Part shown: positions 8,092-17,086 of the stretch, piece by piece
Numbering within the stretch: the first letter of the stretch is position 1
Layout: every line of letters begins with the position of its first letter
From: CBDFGN01 sp965247065
GTDB taxonomy: Bacteria; Bacteroidota; Bacteroidia; Cytophagales; Cyclobacteriaceae
Assembly: GCA_965247065.1 (NCBI GenBank)
Contig: CBDFGN010000006.1
Coordinates: 2,852,001-2,916,000 of the forward strand
Reading direction: 5' to 3'
DNA: 64,000 nucleotides
Made by a program: the position numbers and the translations under genes
The notes under the pieces: model-generated
What the model was told of the DNA's origin: nothing
The model's database searches: none
The model's input: the letters and a program-made list of their open reading frames with translations, nothing else

Positions 8092-8493
8092 ATGAAGCGG
8101 CTGCAACTTCTTGCTGCGATGATTCTTTTGATTTGGTATAGCGGCATTCTCTGGCATACCACAATACCCGCTCATGGCCATGAGGATCATCATCATCATC
8201 ATCCCGGTGGACATCATCATGGGCTCCTATCCATTATCGTTGACCTGATTCATGATTTGCAACATGACCAACCGGGCTTGGACAAAAGTGAGTTGTTTGT
8301 CAAGACGAAATTCAGATTCACGCTCAAGAGATTTGACACGGCTAACTCCGACCTTCCACACTTTCAAAATAAGGATCCTCTTATTTTGCCAACCGAAGGT
8401 AGGAATCGCGAACATCGCGAACCCCAGCCCGGTTTTCTTGCTAACTTCTTAAGCTCCGACATTTCCTATCGGGGACCCCCGACAACCGCCTGA
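8092..8493 (+). CDS. His-rich membrane-anchored/periplasmic protein, first gene of metal-efflux operon
   Basis: A 133-residue protein starting at the ATG at 8092 (MKRLQLLAAM), which gives a clean N-terminal hydrophobic segment (about residues 4-22). A strongly His-rich stretch follows (HEDHHHHHPGGHHHG, about residues 30-45), then HDLQHDQ. An earlier in-frame ATG at 7858 would add an unrelated N-terminus running across the divergent promoter. The His cluster suggests periplasmic binding of Zn, Cu, Ni or Co before export. The family is not recognised, but small His-rich proteins are common next to Bacteroidota metal RND pumps. The gene is 37 bp upstream of the next His-rich gene. Confidence 0.65.
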   Translation: MKRLQLLAAMILLIWYSGILWHTTIPAHGHEDHHHHHPGGHHHGLLSIIVDLIHDLQHDQPGLDKSELFVKTKFRFTLKRFDTANSDLPHFQNKDPLILPTEGRNREHREPQPGFLANFLSSDISYRGPPTTA

Positions 8494-8530
8494 TTCCCTT
8501 TTTCTTTCGAACACCTTAATCAGGAAAACA

Positions 8531-8731
8531 ATGAAACACACCTTCATTCTAATTTTGATGGGGGCGCTAGCTTTGACCTTCTGTCAACCACAGCACTCTG
8601 AACACTCTCATAGTGGGCATACTCACACTAGCAGTGATGATAATGATGAACATTTTCACCAGGAACAATTTCGAACCGACTCGACCGGGAATGTAATCCA
8701 TCATCACGATGAGGAATCAGGACATCAATAG
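8531..8731 (+). CDS. Small His-rich lipoprotein
   Basis: A 66-residue protein with a lipoprotein signal (MKHTFILILMGALALTFC, with the lipobox Cys at about residue 18). The mature part is only about 48 residues and very rich in His, Asp and Glu (HSEHSHSGHTH, then HHHDEESGHQ). It is probably a periplasmic metal-binding lipoprotein acting as a chaperone or buffer for the downstream efflux pump. It sits between the other His-rich protein and the adaptor, all on one strand and closely spaced. Confidence 0.7.
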   Translation: MKHTFILILMGALALTFCQPQHSEHSHSGHTHTSSDDNDEHFHQEQFRTDSTGNVIHHHDEESGHQ

Positions 8732-8756
8732 GATTTGTACACTTGATTCCAATCAA

Positions 8757-10250
8757 ATGTACCAGACAATTTATGTACTTCTCTTCATTATATGGTTTTG
8801 CGGCTGTACTTCAGGCCTAGACCAAGGTAATAAGGAGCACATTCATGAAACGCAGTGGGCTAAACGGACGGTTTGGGATGACCAGTTTGAGCTATACTTA
8901 GAACATGAACCCCTTGTCATAGATCGGATCTCCCAATTGGCCATTCACTTAACTCGACTGGAAGATCACAAACCCCTTGCGACCGGCCAGATCAAAGCCA
9001 AGATGGTACAAGGGGAACATGGGATTAGCAATACTGTGGAGATGACTTCTCCCGGGATCTTTCGAACCCGCTTAAAGCCCAATGCTTTGGGGTATCATCG
9101 GCTGATCCTGACCAACGAATCTCCTGCCGCATCTTTTGAAATAGTGTTGGACAGCGTTTATGTGCATGCGACTGAAAAGCTAGTTAATCTTCCTCAGCTC
9201 AATAATCAAGGTACCACTTTTACCAAGGAGCAATCCTGGGAAATGAATTTCCTCGTCGAACCGGCACAGCTACAATCACTTAACCCGATAATTCGGACTT
9301 CCGGAGTTATACTCCCGGTAGTGGAAGATGGTATCGCTATTGCTGCTAATGCGGCAGGATTCGTTCACTATCGTAATTTGAGATTAGTGCAAGGCGAAAG
9401 CGTGGGTCAAGGAGAATGGTTGGCGACAATAAAGGGAGATGAAATTTTAGGTGGTGTGGATGCTGAACGGAATCTGGCAGCCAGGTACGCTAGCACCAAA
9501 GCCAAACTGTCCCAGGCCAAGGCAAGCTTTAATCGGCACGTGGAGCTTTATGAGGCCAAAATCATACCCTTATCGGATTATGAAATGTCCCAGACGGAGT
9601 ATCAGATAGCACTATCTGAGTATGAGGCGATTGCGAGCGGTTATCTGGACGGAGGTAAGAAGGTTCTGGCTCCCAGGAGCGGTTATATAAAGGAAATCCT
9701 GGCCGAACCCGGAGAGTATGTCAGGGTTGGTACGTCACTGCTTGAAATCAGCCAGAATAGAAAGTTGAGAATCCAGGTAGATCTACCTCAAAAGTACTAC
9801 TCACAAATCGACAAGATCAAATCAATGAGCTTTCGGACCTCCTCTAACGATCAGCTATACACGTTGGAAGAGCTGGACGGCCATATGGTCTCCTACGGCA
9901 GAAACCTGGAGCAAACAGGTCCTTTGATTCTGCTCTATTTTGAGGTTGCAAATACTGGCCAGTTGTTATCAGGCTCCTTCATAGAGGCCTTTCTCAAAAT
10001 AGGAGCTAACCAGGAAAAGCTAGCCATTCCGAATGAGGCTATAATGGAGGACTACGGTCGGCTTACCGTTTTTGTACAGACCCAAGGAGAGGAATATGAG
10101 CAACGGGAAATCCAGATAGGGCAATCTGATGGCAAAACCACTGAAGTAACTCAGGGCCTGGAGAACGGCGAAAGAGTAGTAAGCAAAGGAGCCTACCAGG
10201 TAAAAATGGCTTCTGTTTCAAAAACCATGGGACATAGCCACACCCACTAA
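8757..10250 (+). CDS. RND efflux periplasmic adaptor (membrane fusion protein), lipoprotein type
   Basis: A 497-residue HlyD/CusB-like adaptor linking an inner-membrane RND pump to an outer-membrane channel. The start at 8757 (MYQTIYVLLFIIWFCGC) gives a lipoprotein signal with Cys at about residue 17. An in-frame ATG at 8709 lies inside the preceding gene. The sequence has an N-terminal beta-rich domain, a lipoyl-like half motif (GFVHYRNLRLVQGESV), an alpha-hairpin (about residues 230-285), a second lipoyl half (LAPRSGYIKEILAEPGEYV) and a beta-barrel. The C-terminus ends in HSHTH, so metal binding is likely. It ends 9 bp before the pump gene. Confidence 0.88.
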   Translation: MYQTIYVLLFIIWFCGCTSGLDQGNKEHIHETQWAKRTVWDDQFELYLEHEPLVIDRISQLAIHLTRLEDHKPLATGQIKAKMVQGEHGISNTVEMTSPGIFRTRLKPNALGYHRLILTNESPAASFEIVLDSVYVHATEKLVNLPQLNNQGTTFTKEQSWEMNFLVEPAQLQSLNPIIRTSGVILPVVEDGIAIAANAAGFVHYRNLRLVQGESVGQGEWLATIKGDEILGGVDAERNLAARYASTKAKLSQAKASFNRHVELYEAKIIPLSDYEMSQTEYQIALSEYEAIASGYLDGGKKVLAPRSGYIKEILAEPGEYVRVGTSLLEISQNRKLRIQVDLPQKYYSQIDKIKSMSFRTSSNDQLYTLEELDGHMVSYGRNLEQTGPLILLYFEVANTGQLLSGSFIEAFLKIGANQEKLAIPNEAIMEDYGRLTVFVQTQGEEYEQREIQIGQSDGKTTEVTQGLENGERVVSKGAYQVKMASVSKTMGHSHTH

Positions 10251-10259
10251 AGCCTAGTT

Positions 10260-13200
10260 GTGCTTAACGCGTTAATTAAGTTCTCGCTATCAAATCGGTT
10301 CCTCGTCCTCATTCTGACGGTGGTGATCATGCTTAGCGGCCTTGTCGTTCTCCGAACTATAGATATTGATGTATTCCCCGACCTTACTGCTCCCACCGTT
10401 ACGGTCATCACTGAGGCTCACGGGTTGGAGGCCGTGGAAGTCGAAAAGCTCATTACATTTCAGGTTGAAACCGCTCTGAATGGTTCGCCCCAGGTACGAC
10501 GGATCAGATCAGCTTCAATGGCTGGTGTCTCTGTAGTGTGGGTGGAATTTGACTGGGGAACGGACATTTACAGAGCCCGTCAGGTCGTTTCTGAAAAACT
10601 CCCCCAAATCCAGGGCCGGCTTCCATCTGATGCGGAGGAACCACTGCTTGCGCCAATATCCTCAATAATGGGTGAAATCATGATCATTGGATTGAGTTCT
10701 GAGACTCTTACCCCCATGGAGCTAAATACTTTGGCAACTTGGGAAATAGTTCCGAGGCTAAAGACCATTTCGGGAGTCGCCAACGTTCTGGCCCTCGGCG
10801 GGGAACATAAGGAATACCAGGTCTTGGCGTCACCCCATAAGATGAAGTATTATGGCGTAACCTTGAAGGAACTTGCAGAAGCGACATTTGAGGCCAATCG
10901 AAATGCAGCCGGAGGAATCCTAAACCAGTACGGTAATCAGTATACCATTAAGAGTGAAGGAAGGGCGTACACCCTGCAGGATCTGGAGAATAGCCTGGTC
11001 AAAAAACTGAAAGGTGCTCCGATCCGAATACGCGATGTATCGCGGGTTGTTGTCGGAGCAGCAGACAAAATCGGGGATGGCTCGGTGAACGGACAACCGG
11101 CCGTGCTGCTTACGATTTTTAAGCAGCCCCAAATCAACACGCTTAAACTTACCGACAAGATTCTGTCGACCCTCCACTCCCTCAAGTTGACTCTTCCGTC
11201 CGGACTGGTAATCCACGATAACGTCCTGAGGCAAGCTGATTTTGTTCAGGCTTCTGTGAGGAACCTTCAGAAAACCCTGATGGAAGGTGCATTTTTCGTG
11301 AGTCTGATTTTGCTCCTGTTTCTCATGAACTGGAGAACGACTGTCATTTCGTTGGTGGCCATCCCAATTTCCCTGTTTGCTTCCATTTTAATTCTGGACA
11401 TGCTGGATTACACGATCAACACCATGAGTCTGGGAGGAATGGCGATAGCAATCGGAGCATTAGTCGATGACGCTATTATTGATGTCGAAAACGTGTTCAA
11501 ACGGCTGAGGCAAAACCACAGGAAAAACGAAAGAAAATCGATCTTCCTGGTGATTTTCGAGGCTTCTGTTGAGGTAAGGAGCTCAATAATTATTGCGACT
11601 CTCATAATAATCGTCTCGTTTATTCCTTTGTTCTTTTTGTCGGGTTTTGAGGGCAGGCTTTTGCAGCCACTAGGTATTGCATTCATTACTTCATTAATGG
11701 CTTCGCTAGTGGTAGCCCTGACTCTGACTCCGGTTCTGTGTAGTTTCCTTCTCACTGGCAACAAGATTCTGGATAAACGCCCTAAAGGAACTCTTCTAGA
11801 GAAATGGCTTCGATCTGGTTATCAGATACTCCTGACTCAAGCCTTAAGGGTTCCCGGGCGCATTGTAATCACGACCTTCCTTTTGTTGATCTTGAGTCTA
11901 ATCGTATTGTCCCGATTGGGTCGCAGTTTCTTACCTGACTTCAATGAAGGGTCACTGGTAATCAATGTAGTTGGGCCGCCCAGCATGTCAATCTATGAAA
12001 GCAATAGGGTGGGCACCCAAATGGAAAAGAAACTAATGGCCTATCCGGAATTAGGACTAGTTGCAAGACGAACGGGGCGAGCCGAGACCGACGAGCATGT
12101 CATGGGAGTCAATTCGTCGGAATTAGATGCACCGTTTGTTTTAAACGGAAAGAGCAAGCACCAATTCCTTACCGAGATAAGGAAGGAGCTTAGCGCGGTA
12201 TCCGGGGTGGACATTTCAATCGGACAGCCGGTTTCCCATCGAATCGATCATATGCTGTCCGGGACCCGGGCTAACGTAGTCATCAAAATATTTGGACCTG
12301 AACTAAATCAATTATACCAATTTGGAAATCAAATTAACCAGCTTATACAAAATGTTCCCGGGTTGGTTGATCTTCGTGTGGAGCAACAAATTGAAGTCCC
12401 ACAATTACGGATCGAGCCGAATGCCAACCTGCTGGCCAAGTATGGTTTAACCAAAGGAGAATTGGGGGACTTTGTCCAGACGGCATTTCTTGGCCAAAGT
12501 GTTTCCCAGGTGTTTGAAGGACAGCGCAGCTTTGACCTGGTAGTGCGATTCGAGCCCGAATCCCGTGGCACTTTCCATGAAATTGCTTTAGCGCTGATTG
12601 ACGCCCCGGAAAGCACCAAACTACCGCTGGAGCAACTGGCCCAGATTGAATCGGAAAGCACCCCGTTTTCGATAAGCCGTGAAAATGTTCAACGCAAGCT
12701 GGTAGTCTCTGGCAATGTGTCGGGTCGTGACCTCCGTGGAGTGGTAAGCGACATTCGATCCATTGTTGAACAGAGCCTGAAATTGCCGCCGGGGTACAGA
12801 CTTGAATATGGCGGTCAGGTTGAAAGTGAGGAAAGGGCCACCGAAATTCTGCTTCTGGCCTCTATTCTGGCGATAGTGATAATATTTGTACTGCTATATT
12901 ATGAGTTTAAGACCCTCCAGCTTGCTGTACTGGTCATGCTCAATCTTCCAATGGCCCTCATTGGAGGCATTTTGGCCGTATATTTCACATCAGGCATTAT
13001 TTCTATCGCCTCCACCATTGGGTTTATCAGTCTATTCGGAATTGCGACCCGGAACGGCATCTTATTGGTAACTCGATACCAGAATTTTCGAAAGGCAGAC
13101 TCGGAAGCGCTACCACTGATAATCGAGGGCTCTTTGGACAGGATCGTGCCCATTACAATGACTGCGTTGACCACGGCTCTTGCTCTGATCCCTCTCGTTG

Positions 13201-13361
13201 TTGCAGGAGGAGAACCTGGTAATGAGATCCAAAGTCCCATGGCCGCAGTAATCCTTGGTGGAATTCTGACCTCCTGGCTTCTGAATGTCCTTGTAATTCC
13301 TTGCGCCTACTACATATTTTATGACTATTTGTCAATTCCGGACAAGTCTCGTTTCGGGTAG
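10260..13361 (+). CDS. Heavy-metal-type RND efflux pump (CzcA/CusA family)
   Basis: A 1033-residue inner-membrane proton antiporter of the RND superfamily with 12 expected TM helices and two large periplasmic loops. The N-terminus (SNRFLVLILTVVIMLSG) and IDVFPDLTAPTVTV are typical of the HME group. TM4 carries AIGALVDDAIIDVEN, the charged proton-relay region. The start codon is GTG at 10260. The adaptor and His-rich proteins upstream complete the inner and periplasmic part of the system, but no TolC/CzcC outer-membrane gene is in the window. Metal specificity cannot be fixed; the His-rich partners favour divalent ions. Confidence 0.92.
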   Translation: MLNALIKFSLSNRFLVLILTVVIMLSGLVVLRTIDIDVFPDLTAPTVTVITEAHGLEAVEVEKLITFQVETALNGSPQVRRIRSASMAGVSVVWVEFDWGTDIYRARQVVSEKLPQIQGRLPSDAEEPLLAPISSIMGEIMIIGLSSETLTPMELNTLATWEIVPRLKTISGVANVLALGGEHKEYQVLASPHKMKYYGVTLKELAEATFEANRNAAGGILNQYGNQYTIKSEGRAYTLQDLENSLVKKLKGAPIRIRDVSRVVVGAADKIGDGSVNGQPAVLLTIFKQPQINTLKLTDKILSTLHSLKLTLPSGLVIHDNVLRQADFVQASVRNLQKTLMEGAFFVSLILLLFLMNWRTTVISLVAIPISLFASILILDMLDYTINTMSLGGMAIAIGALVDDAIIDVENVFKRLRQNHRKNERKSIFLVIFEASVEVRSSIIIATLIIIVSFIPLFFLSGFEGRLLQPLGIAFITSLMASLVVALTLTPVLCSFLLTGNKILDKRPKGTLLEKWLRSGYQILLTQALRVPGRIVITTFLLLILSLIVLSRLGRSFLPDFNEGSLVINVVGPPSMSIYESNRVGTQMEKKLMAYPELGLVARRTGRAETDEHVMGVNSSELDAPFVLNGKSKHQFLTEIRKELSAVSGVDISIGQPVSHRIDHMLSGTRANVVIKIFGPELNQLYQFGNQINQLIQNVPGLVDLRVEQQIEVPQLRIEPNANLLAKYGLTKGELGDFVQTAFLGQSVSQVFEGQRSFDLVVRFEPESRGTFHEIALALIDAPESTKLPLEQLAQIESESTPFSISRENVQRKLVVSGNVSGRDLRGVVSDIRSIVEQSLKLPPGYRLEYGGQVESEERATEILLLASILAIVIIFVLLYYEFKTLQLAVLVMLNLPMALIGGILAVYFTSGIISIASTIGFISLFGIATRNGILLVTRYQNFRKADSEALPLIIEGSLDRIVPITMTALTTALALIPLVVAGGEPGNEIQSPMAAVILGGILTSWLLNVLVIPCAYYIFYDYLSIPDKSRFG

Positions 13362-13697
13362 CTGGGACGAATTGAACCCGGGCAATGGCCAGAAGAAGGT
13401 TCAAGATAATCAGCTGTTTCCAACCAGGTCGGCATCCTTTCAGCTTCTTTTTTGGTACCTCTGTGTCTCAACTTGCGTGTTTAGGCCTGCGTAAGTGAGC
13501 CAATTGGGATGGTTTCGAGGTAATATGCGATAGAAACCCCGCCACCCCAGTGAACTTGAGCTAGAACCAGAATGCTCAGACAAACATCCGGATCATCTCC
13601 AGCACATTAATAACGACCCAGGAACTGATTGATTCTTTGGTTATGCTAGCAAATAGTAATCACCACCGATTCCAACCCAGGTGTGAACAACCGTTCA
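13362..13697. other. Intergenic region without recognised gene
   Basis: A stretch of 336 bp between the convergent RND pump and lysoplasmalogenase genes. I see no ORF with coding character and no strong terminator. Confidence 0.5.
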
Positions 13698-14423
13698 TTA
13701 GTTCACGAACCTAAAGTGCGCAATCAGGCCATTTATAATTAAGAATTGAGCCAGAATGTAAGTGAGCATTATCCAGTAGCGGTCAAACCAAAAGGGGGAC
13801 TCAAATTGAGATACTGCGATCATCGAATCCGACACGAGGAATATCAGGGCCCCGGAATACACCAAAAGATAACTTAACCGGCTGGTCCTTCCGTTCCTGA
13901 GAAAAGCCAAAAAGACCATTCCCAGAAGTGAAAGAGCGTAAATAATTACCGGAATTAGTTTGTCCCCCAATTCCGGCTCAATTCTCAGCACCAAAAAAAT
14001 CCCGTAGCCAAGCAGTAAAATCAGGATCAGGTACGAATGCCATTGACTAAAAATATCCCTTGCCGGCCCCACTAAGGCCCGACTATAAGCTACCATGTAG
14101 GACACCTGAGCGATCAAGAAAGATCCGAGTCCAAGAATAAAGAACGTGGGATCGAGCATAAGAAATACATCTCCAAACCAGGACATGATTAAGGCAACCA
14201 TGGCCCCAGCAAGCGTGATGCGAATACTGTTGGCTCTATTGATCCATAGGAAAGCCAGCAAACATGGCATCAGAATGGGTTTGAACAGATATATTAAGGC
14301 CTCAACATGGTAAACTTCCCCGATAATCTCCCCAAGACCAATGAGCAAATAAGCTGAGGGTAGTAGCTTGTTCCAGTTCACAGCGAGCTCAGCGCTTTTT
14401 TCTCCTGAAATTGCGTTTGCCAC
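13698..14423 (-). CDS. Lysoplasmalogenase-family (YhhN/TMEM86) membrane protein
   Basis: A 241-residue polytopic membrane protein with about eight hydrophobic helices. The motif MSWFGDVFLMLD and the later VYSGALIFLVSDSMIA match the YhhN/TMEM86 family, which hydrolyses the vinyl ether of lysoplasmalogens; the two conserved Asp residues (in GD and SDS) are the likely catalytic pair. The start at 14423 overlaps the upstream helicase gene by 35 bp, which suggests translational coupling; a later start would cut into the first helix. Confidence 0.8.
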   Translation of the reverse strand: MANAISGEKSAELAVNWNKLLPSAYLLIGLGEIIGEVYHVEALIYLFKPILMPCLLAFLWINRANSIRITLAGAMVALIMSWFGDVFLMLDPTFFILGLGSFLIAQVSYMVAYSRALVGPARDIFSQWHSYLILILLLGYGIFLVLRIEPELGDKLIPVIIYALSLLGMVFLAFLRNGRTSRLSYLLVYSGALIFLVSDSMIAVSQFESPFWFDRYWIMLTYILAQFLIINGLIAHFRFVN

Positions 14424-15612
14424 TCATGGCCGGTCTTCCTCTTCTGGGAGGCCTTTTCCTGGGATCATAGGTCGGGCCAGGTCCCAATTTATCCGGAATT
14501 TTAGCCTTTGAAACCGGTTTGCCTAACAACTTCTCAATAAGACTGAATTGCTGTTGCTCCTCCTCGTTGATCAGCGTGAAGGCAGCGCCTGTCGATTCCG
14601 CGCGAGCTGTCCTGCCAATTCGGTGAATGTAGTCTTCCCCATCATTGGGCACATCGTAATTTATGATCAAATCGATATCCTCAATGTCAATGCCCCTGGA
14701 AAGAATGTCGGTGGCGACCAGGACATTCAACTCACGGTTCTTAAATTGGCCAAGAACCTTCTCCCTGGTAGTTTGATCCAGATCCGAATGAATCTCTTCT
14801 AGTTTGAAATCCATTTTTTTCAAACGCCGGCTTAATTCCTTGGCCTTTATTTTGGTGGAACAAAATACCAATACACTCTTCAAGTGTTTTGCTCTTAGTA
14901 AATGCTCCACTAGAGGTATTTTTTGAGCCTCAAATACTACAAAGGCCGCCTGTAGAATCTTGTCTGCCGGTTTTGAGATACCAATGTTTATCTCAGTAGG
15001 ATTATGCAGCACTTTTTTGGCCAGGCCCCGAATCTTAGTCGGCATAGTTGCTGAGAACAGTAAATTCTGTCTTTTGGCCGGTAAATGAGAAAGGATCTTC
15101 ATTATGTCATCATTAAACCCCATATCCAACATCCGATCGGCTTCATCCAGAACCAGGAATTCCAGATTGGCCACTTTTACATATTGTAGGTTCAAATGAG
15201 CAATAAACCTTCCCGGAGTGCAAACGACAACATCAGCGCCACCGGATAAAGCCGTCTTTTCCCGGATAAATGTGGAGCCGTCGCTTCCGCCATACACCGC
15301 CATGGAGCTTACATTGGTGAAGTAGGATAATCCTTCCAGATGCTGATCGATTTGCATGGCCAATTCGCGGGTAGGCACTATGATCAAGACCCTTATGTGA
15401 TCGCCTCCGGGGGAGGACAGTATGCTATTAATAATTGGAAGTAGAAAAGCCGCGGTTTTGCCGGTACCTGTTTGAGCCGATCCCATAACGTCCAGGCCCT
15501 GCATAATCAAGGGAATTGCTTGCACCTGAATCGGGGTGGGCTGTTCAAAGCCGATTGCCCGAATACCCTCCAGCAAGGAGGGGTCTAATCCAAACTCAGA
15601 GAATCTATCCAT
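14389..15612 (-). CDS. rhlE: DEAD-box ATP-dependent RNA helicase (RhlE-like)
   Basis: A 407-residue RNA helicase. Motifs in order: Q-motif (FEQPTPIQVQAIP), Walker A (AQTGTGKTAAF), PTRELA, TPGR, DEAD (LDEADRMLDMGF), SAT, LVATDILSRGIDI and HRIGRTAR. The basic tail (RKRPPRRGRP ... RRKKR) is typical of RhlE-type helicases of Bacteroidota, used for RNA remodelling in cold or ribosome assembly. It is probably co-transcribed with the downstream lysoplasmalogenase gene, which it overlaps. Confidence 0.93.
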   Translation of the reverse strand: MDRFSEFGLDPSLLEGIRAIGFEQPTPIQVQAIPLIMQGLDVMGSAQTGTGKTAAFLLPIINSILSSPGGDHIRVLIIVPTRELAMQIDQHLEGLSYFTNVSSMAVYGGSDGSTFIREKTALSGGADVVVCTPGRFIAHLNLQYVKVANLEFLVLDEADRMLDMGFNDDIMKILSHLPAKRQNLLFSATMPTKIRGLAKKVLHNPTEINIGISKPADKILQAAFVVFEAQKIPLVEHLLRAKHLKSVLVFCSTKIKAKELSRRLKKMDFKLEEIHSDLDQTTREKVLGQFKNRELNVLVATDILSRGIDIEDIDLIINYDVPNDGEDYIHRIGRTARAESTGAAFTLINEEEQQQFSLIEKLLGKPVSKAKIPDKLGPGPTYDPRKRPPRRGRPAMSGKRNFRRKKR

Positions 15613-15698
15613 CTAACCAGGGACATTCCTCTACATAAACTGTGTTGCACAGGTTCGATCCCGCATGACCGCGCAGTAACTACAAATAATCTCGGAAA

Positions 15699-16581
15699 TC
15701 AAACCTTCGCCACTACAGTATCATCCTTGATGCTCAGAATCTCAATTACGTTAGACCTGATACGATCTGCCAGCGAATCAGTAGGTAAGTCATTAACATC
15801 CCTGCCAAATGGATCCTCAATCTCCTCCGCGATCAATTCAATACTAACCAGAATATAAAATAGTAGGAAGACTATAGCCACCGTCCAATAATGAAATTCG
15901 GCCGCGATCCCAAGTGGAAGCGTGATCACAAAGGTGAAAATAAATTTCTTAATGAACATATTATAGGAATAGGGAATCGGAGTGTTCTTAATCCGTTCAC
16001 AAGCTCCCAGAATGTCTACAAAGGCCTTAAAACATCTCCTCAGGACTGATCAATCCTTCCTTGTGGAGCCGATTCAGTCGGTGATATAGCAAAGTGGAAA
16101 TGACATTGGGCTTATGATCGCTATTTTTTATTTTTTCCAGAATTCCGCTTCCCGGATCCTGCATTTCCTCCAAGACAAAGTTCTTCCTTAGATGCTCCTT
16201 GGTGGCAAAGACGAAATTGCTGATCATACAACCAAAAAAATCCCGATTTTCATAATCCTCAGGTGGTAGAAATGCATTCATTTTCTGTGCCAGTGCCCGG
16301 CTATTATTCACCAATTCACCCCACTTGACTCGGCCTTCCCACCATCTATCGTATGCTGAATTGGTCCTGAAGACTAAAAACAGCCCGAGTATTATCCCCA
16401 AAATGGAGTGAACCACAATAGTGCTCTCATATTCGAAGTGGAAGATGTCCACGATGATGATTACCAATACCAAAGTGTAGGAACTCATAAACAAGAGCAT
16501 TGGGAACAATACTCTCATCATATAACGGCTGTAATTATGGAAAATCAGCCCTATCCAATCTTTAGGATTATACTGGATCAT
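15699..16581 (-). pseudogene. Bestrophin-family (YneE-like) anion channel gene with one frameshift
   Basis: The first part (16581-16027) encodes the bestrophin N-terminus: MIQYNPKDWIGLIF, then TM helices and FRTNSAYDRWWEGR. It ends in PEEMF and a TAA. Read one base later, the frame continues as KAFVDILGACERIKNTPIPYSY, then LPLGIAAEFHYW and EEIEDPFGRDVNDLP, the standard C-terminal half of the family, down to 15699. The total would be about 294 residues, near full length. One extra T in a TTTT run (16029-16032) separates the frames. This may be an inactivating indel, a sequencing error or a programmed +1 frameshift. An in-frame ATG at 16692 is less likely than 16581, where the family N-terminus starts. 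Confidence 0.8.
16026..16041 (-). promoter_or_regulatory. Possible +1 frameshift signal (prfB-like arrangement)
   Basis: On the coding strand the junction reads GAG GAG ATG TTT TAA G. An SD-like GAGGAG lies 3 nt before a TTT codon that can re-pair perfectly after a +1 slip (TTTT), at a UAA stop. This matches the layout of the RF2 (prfB) autoregulatory site (SD-like, 3-nt spacer, CUU UGA). It may equally be an accident around a homopolymer indel. Confidence 0.3.
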
Positions 16582-17086
16582 AAAATGCGCTGAGAAAGTT
16601 GAGTGTAAAATAACAACGTTTACACGAACGATCAAACAGCAATCCAAAAAGCTGATTTGCTCCGGCCTCAAATCGTCCAACAAATGCACCATTTGAGCCG
16701 TCTTTTGCCCTTTCAGCTATGATAAGGGTATGGGGCTGTGGAAATCAACTAAGTCAGCATACGTTTTTGTCCCAATCATTACCATTTAAAAAAAAACCAT
16801 TGGCGCAGGGACTACTACAGTCCATAAAGAACCTGCAAATCTAAATGATCATGTCCCCAGCTGAAATCTGGGAGGCTTTTGTGCCTTCCAATTCAGTACC
16901 CTAGGGTCATGACATTCTGGCGTATGGTCTGCCTTTGGTGGACATTTCAAACACCTCGCGAGATTAGAAAAAAATTCTTTATAATTTAGGATATGGGGAA
17001 CCCAATTAGGATTTACCTTCGATCCTGACTAAGCAGGAGGCATTCATTTGAATGCACTAAACCATTCAAGCAGGCAATAAAGGGTT
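16582..17086. other. Intergenic/control region upstream of the rhamnose operon
   Basis: About 500 bp with no credible gene. It holds the divergent promoter areas of the bestrophin gene and rhaI. A short CCCAG/CTGGG hairpin lies near 16857-16875. AT-rich sequence (16970-16992) precedes the palindrome at 17040-17055. No known riboswitch was recognised. Confidence 0.5.
17040..17055. promoter_or_regulatory. Palindrome upstream of rhaI
   Basis: GCATTCATTTGAATGC has perfect 7-bp arms (GCATTCA/TGAATGC) around two bases. It ends 31 bp before the rhaI start, a position suited to an operator or 5'-UTR element. Confidence 0.4.

Noticed and set aside
15645..15690. A GGTTCGATCCC string resembling a tRNA T-arm
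   Set aside because: The flanking bases do not form a 5-bp T stem and no acceptor or anticodon arms can be built around it.
16857..16875. CCCAG/CTGGG hairpin upstream of rhaI as a riboswitch
   Set aside because: Only a 5-bp stem with no conserved riboswitch core; not enough to call.
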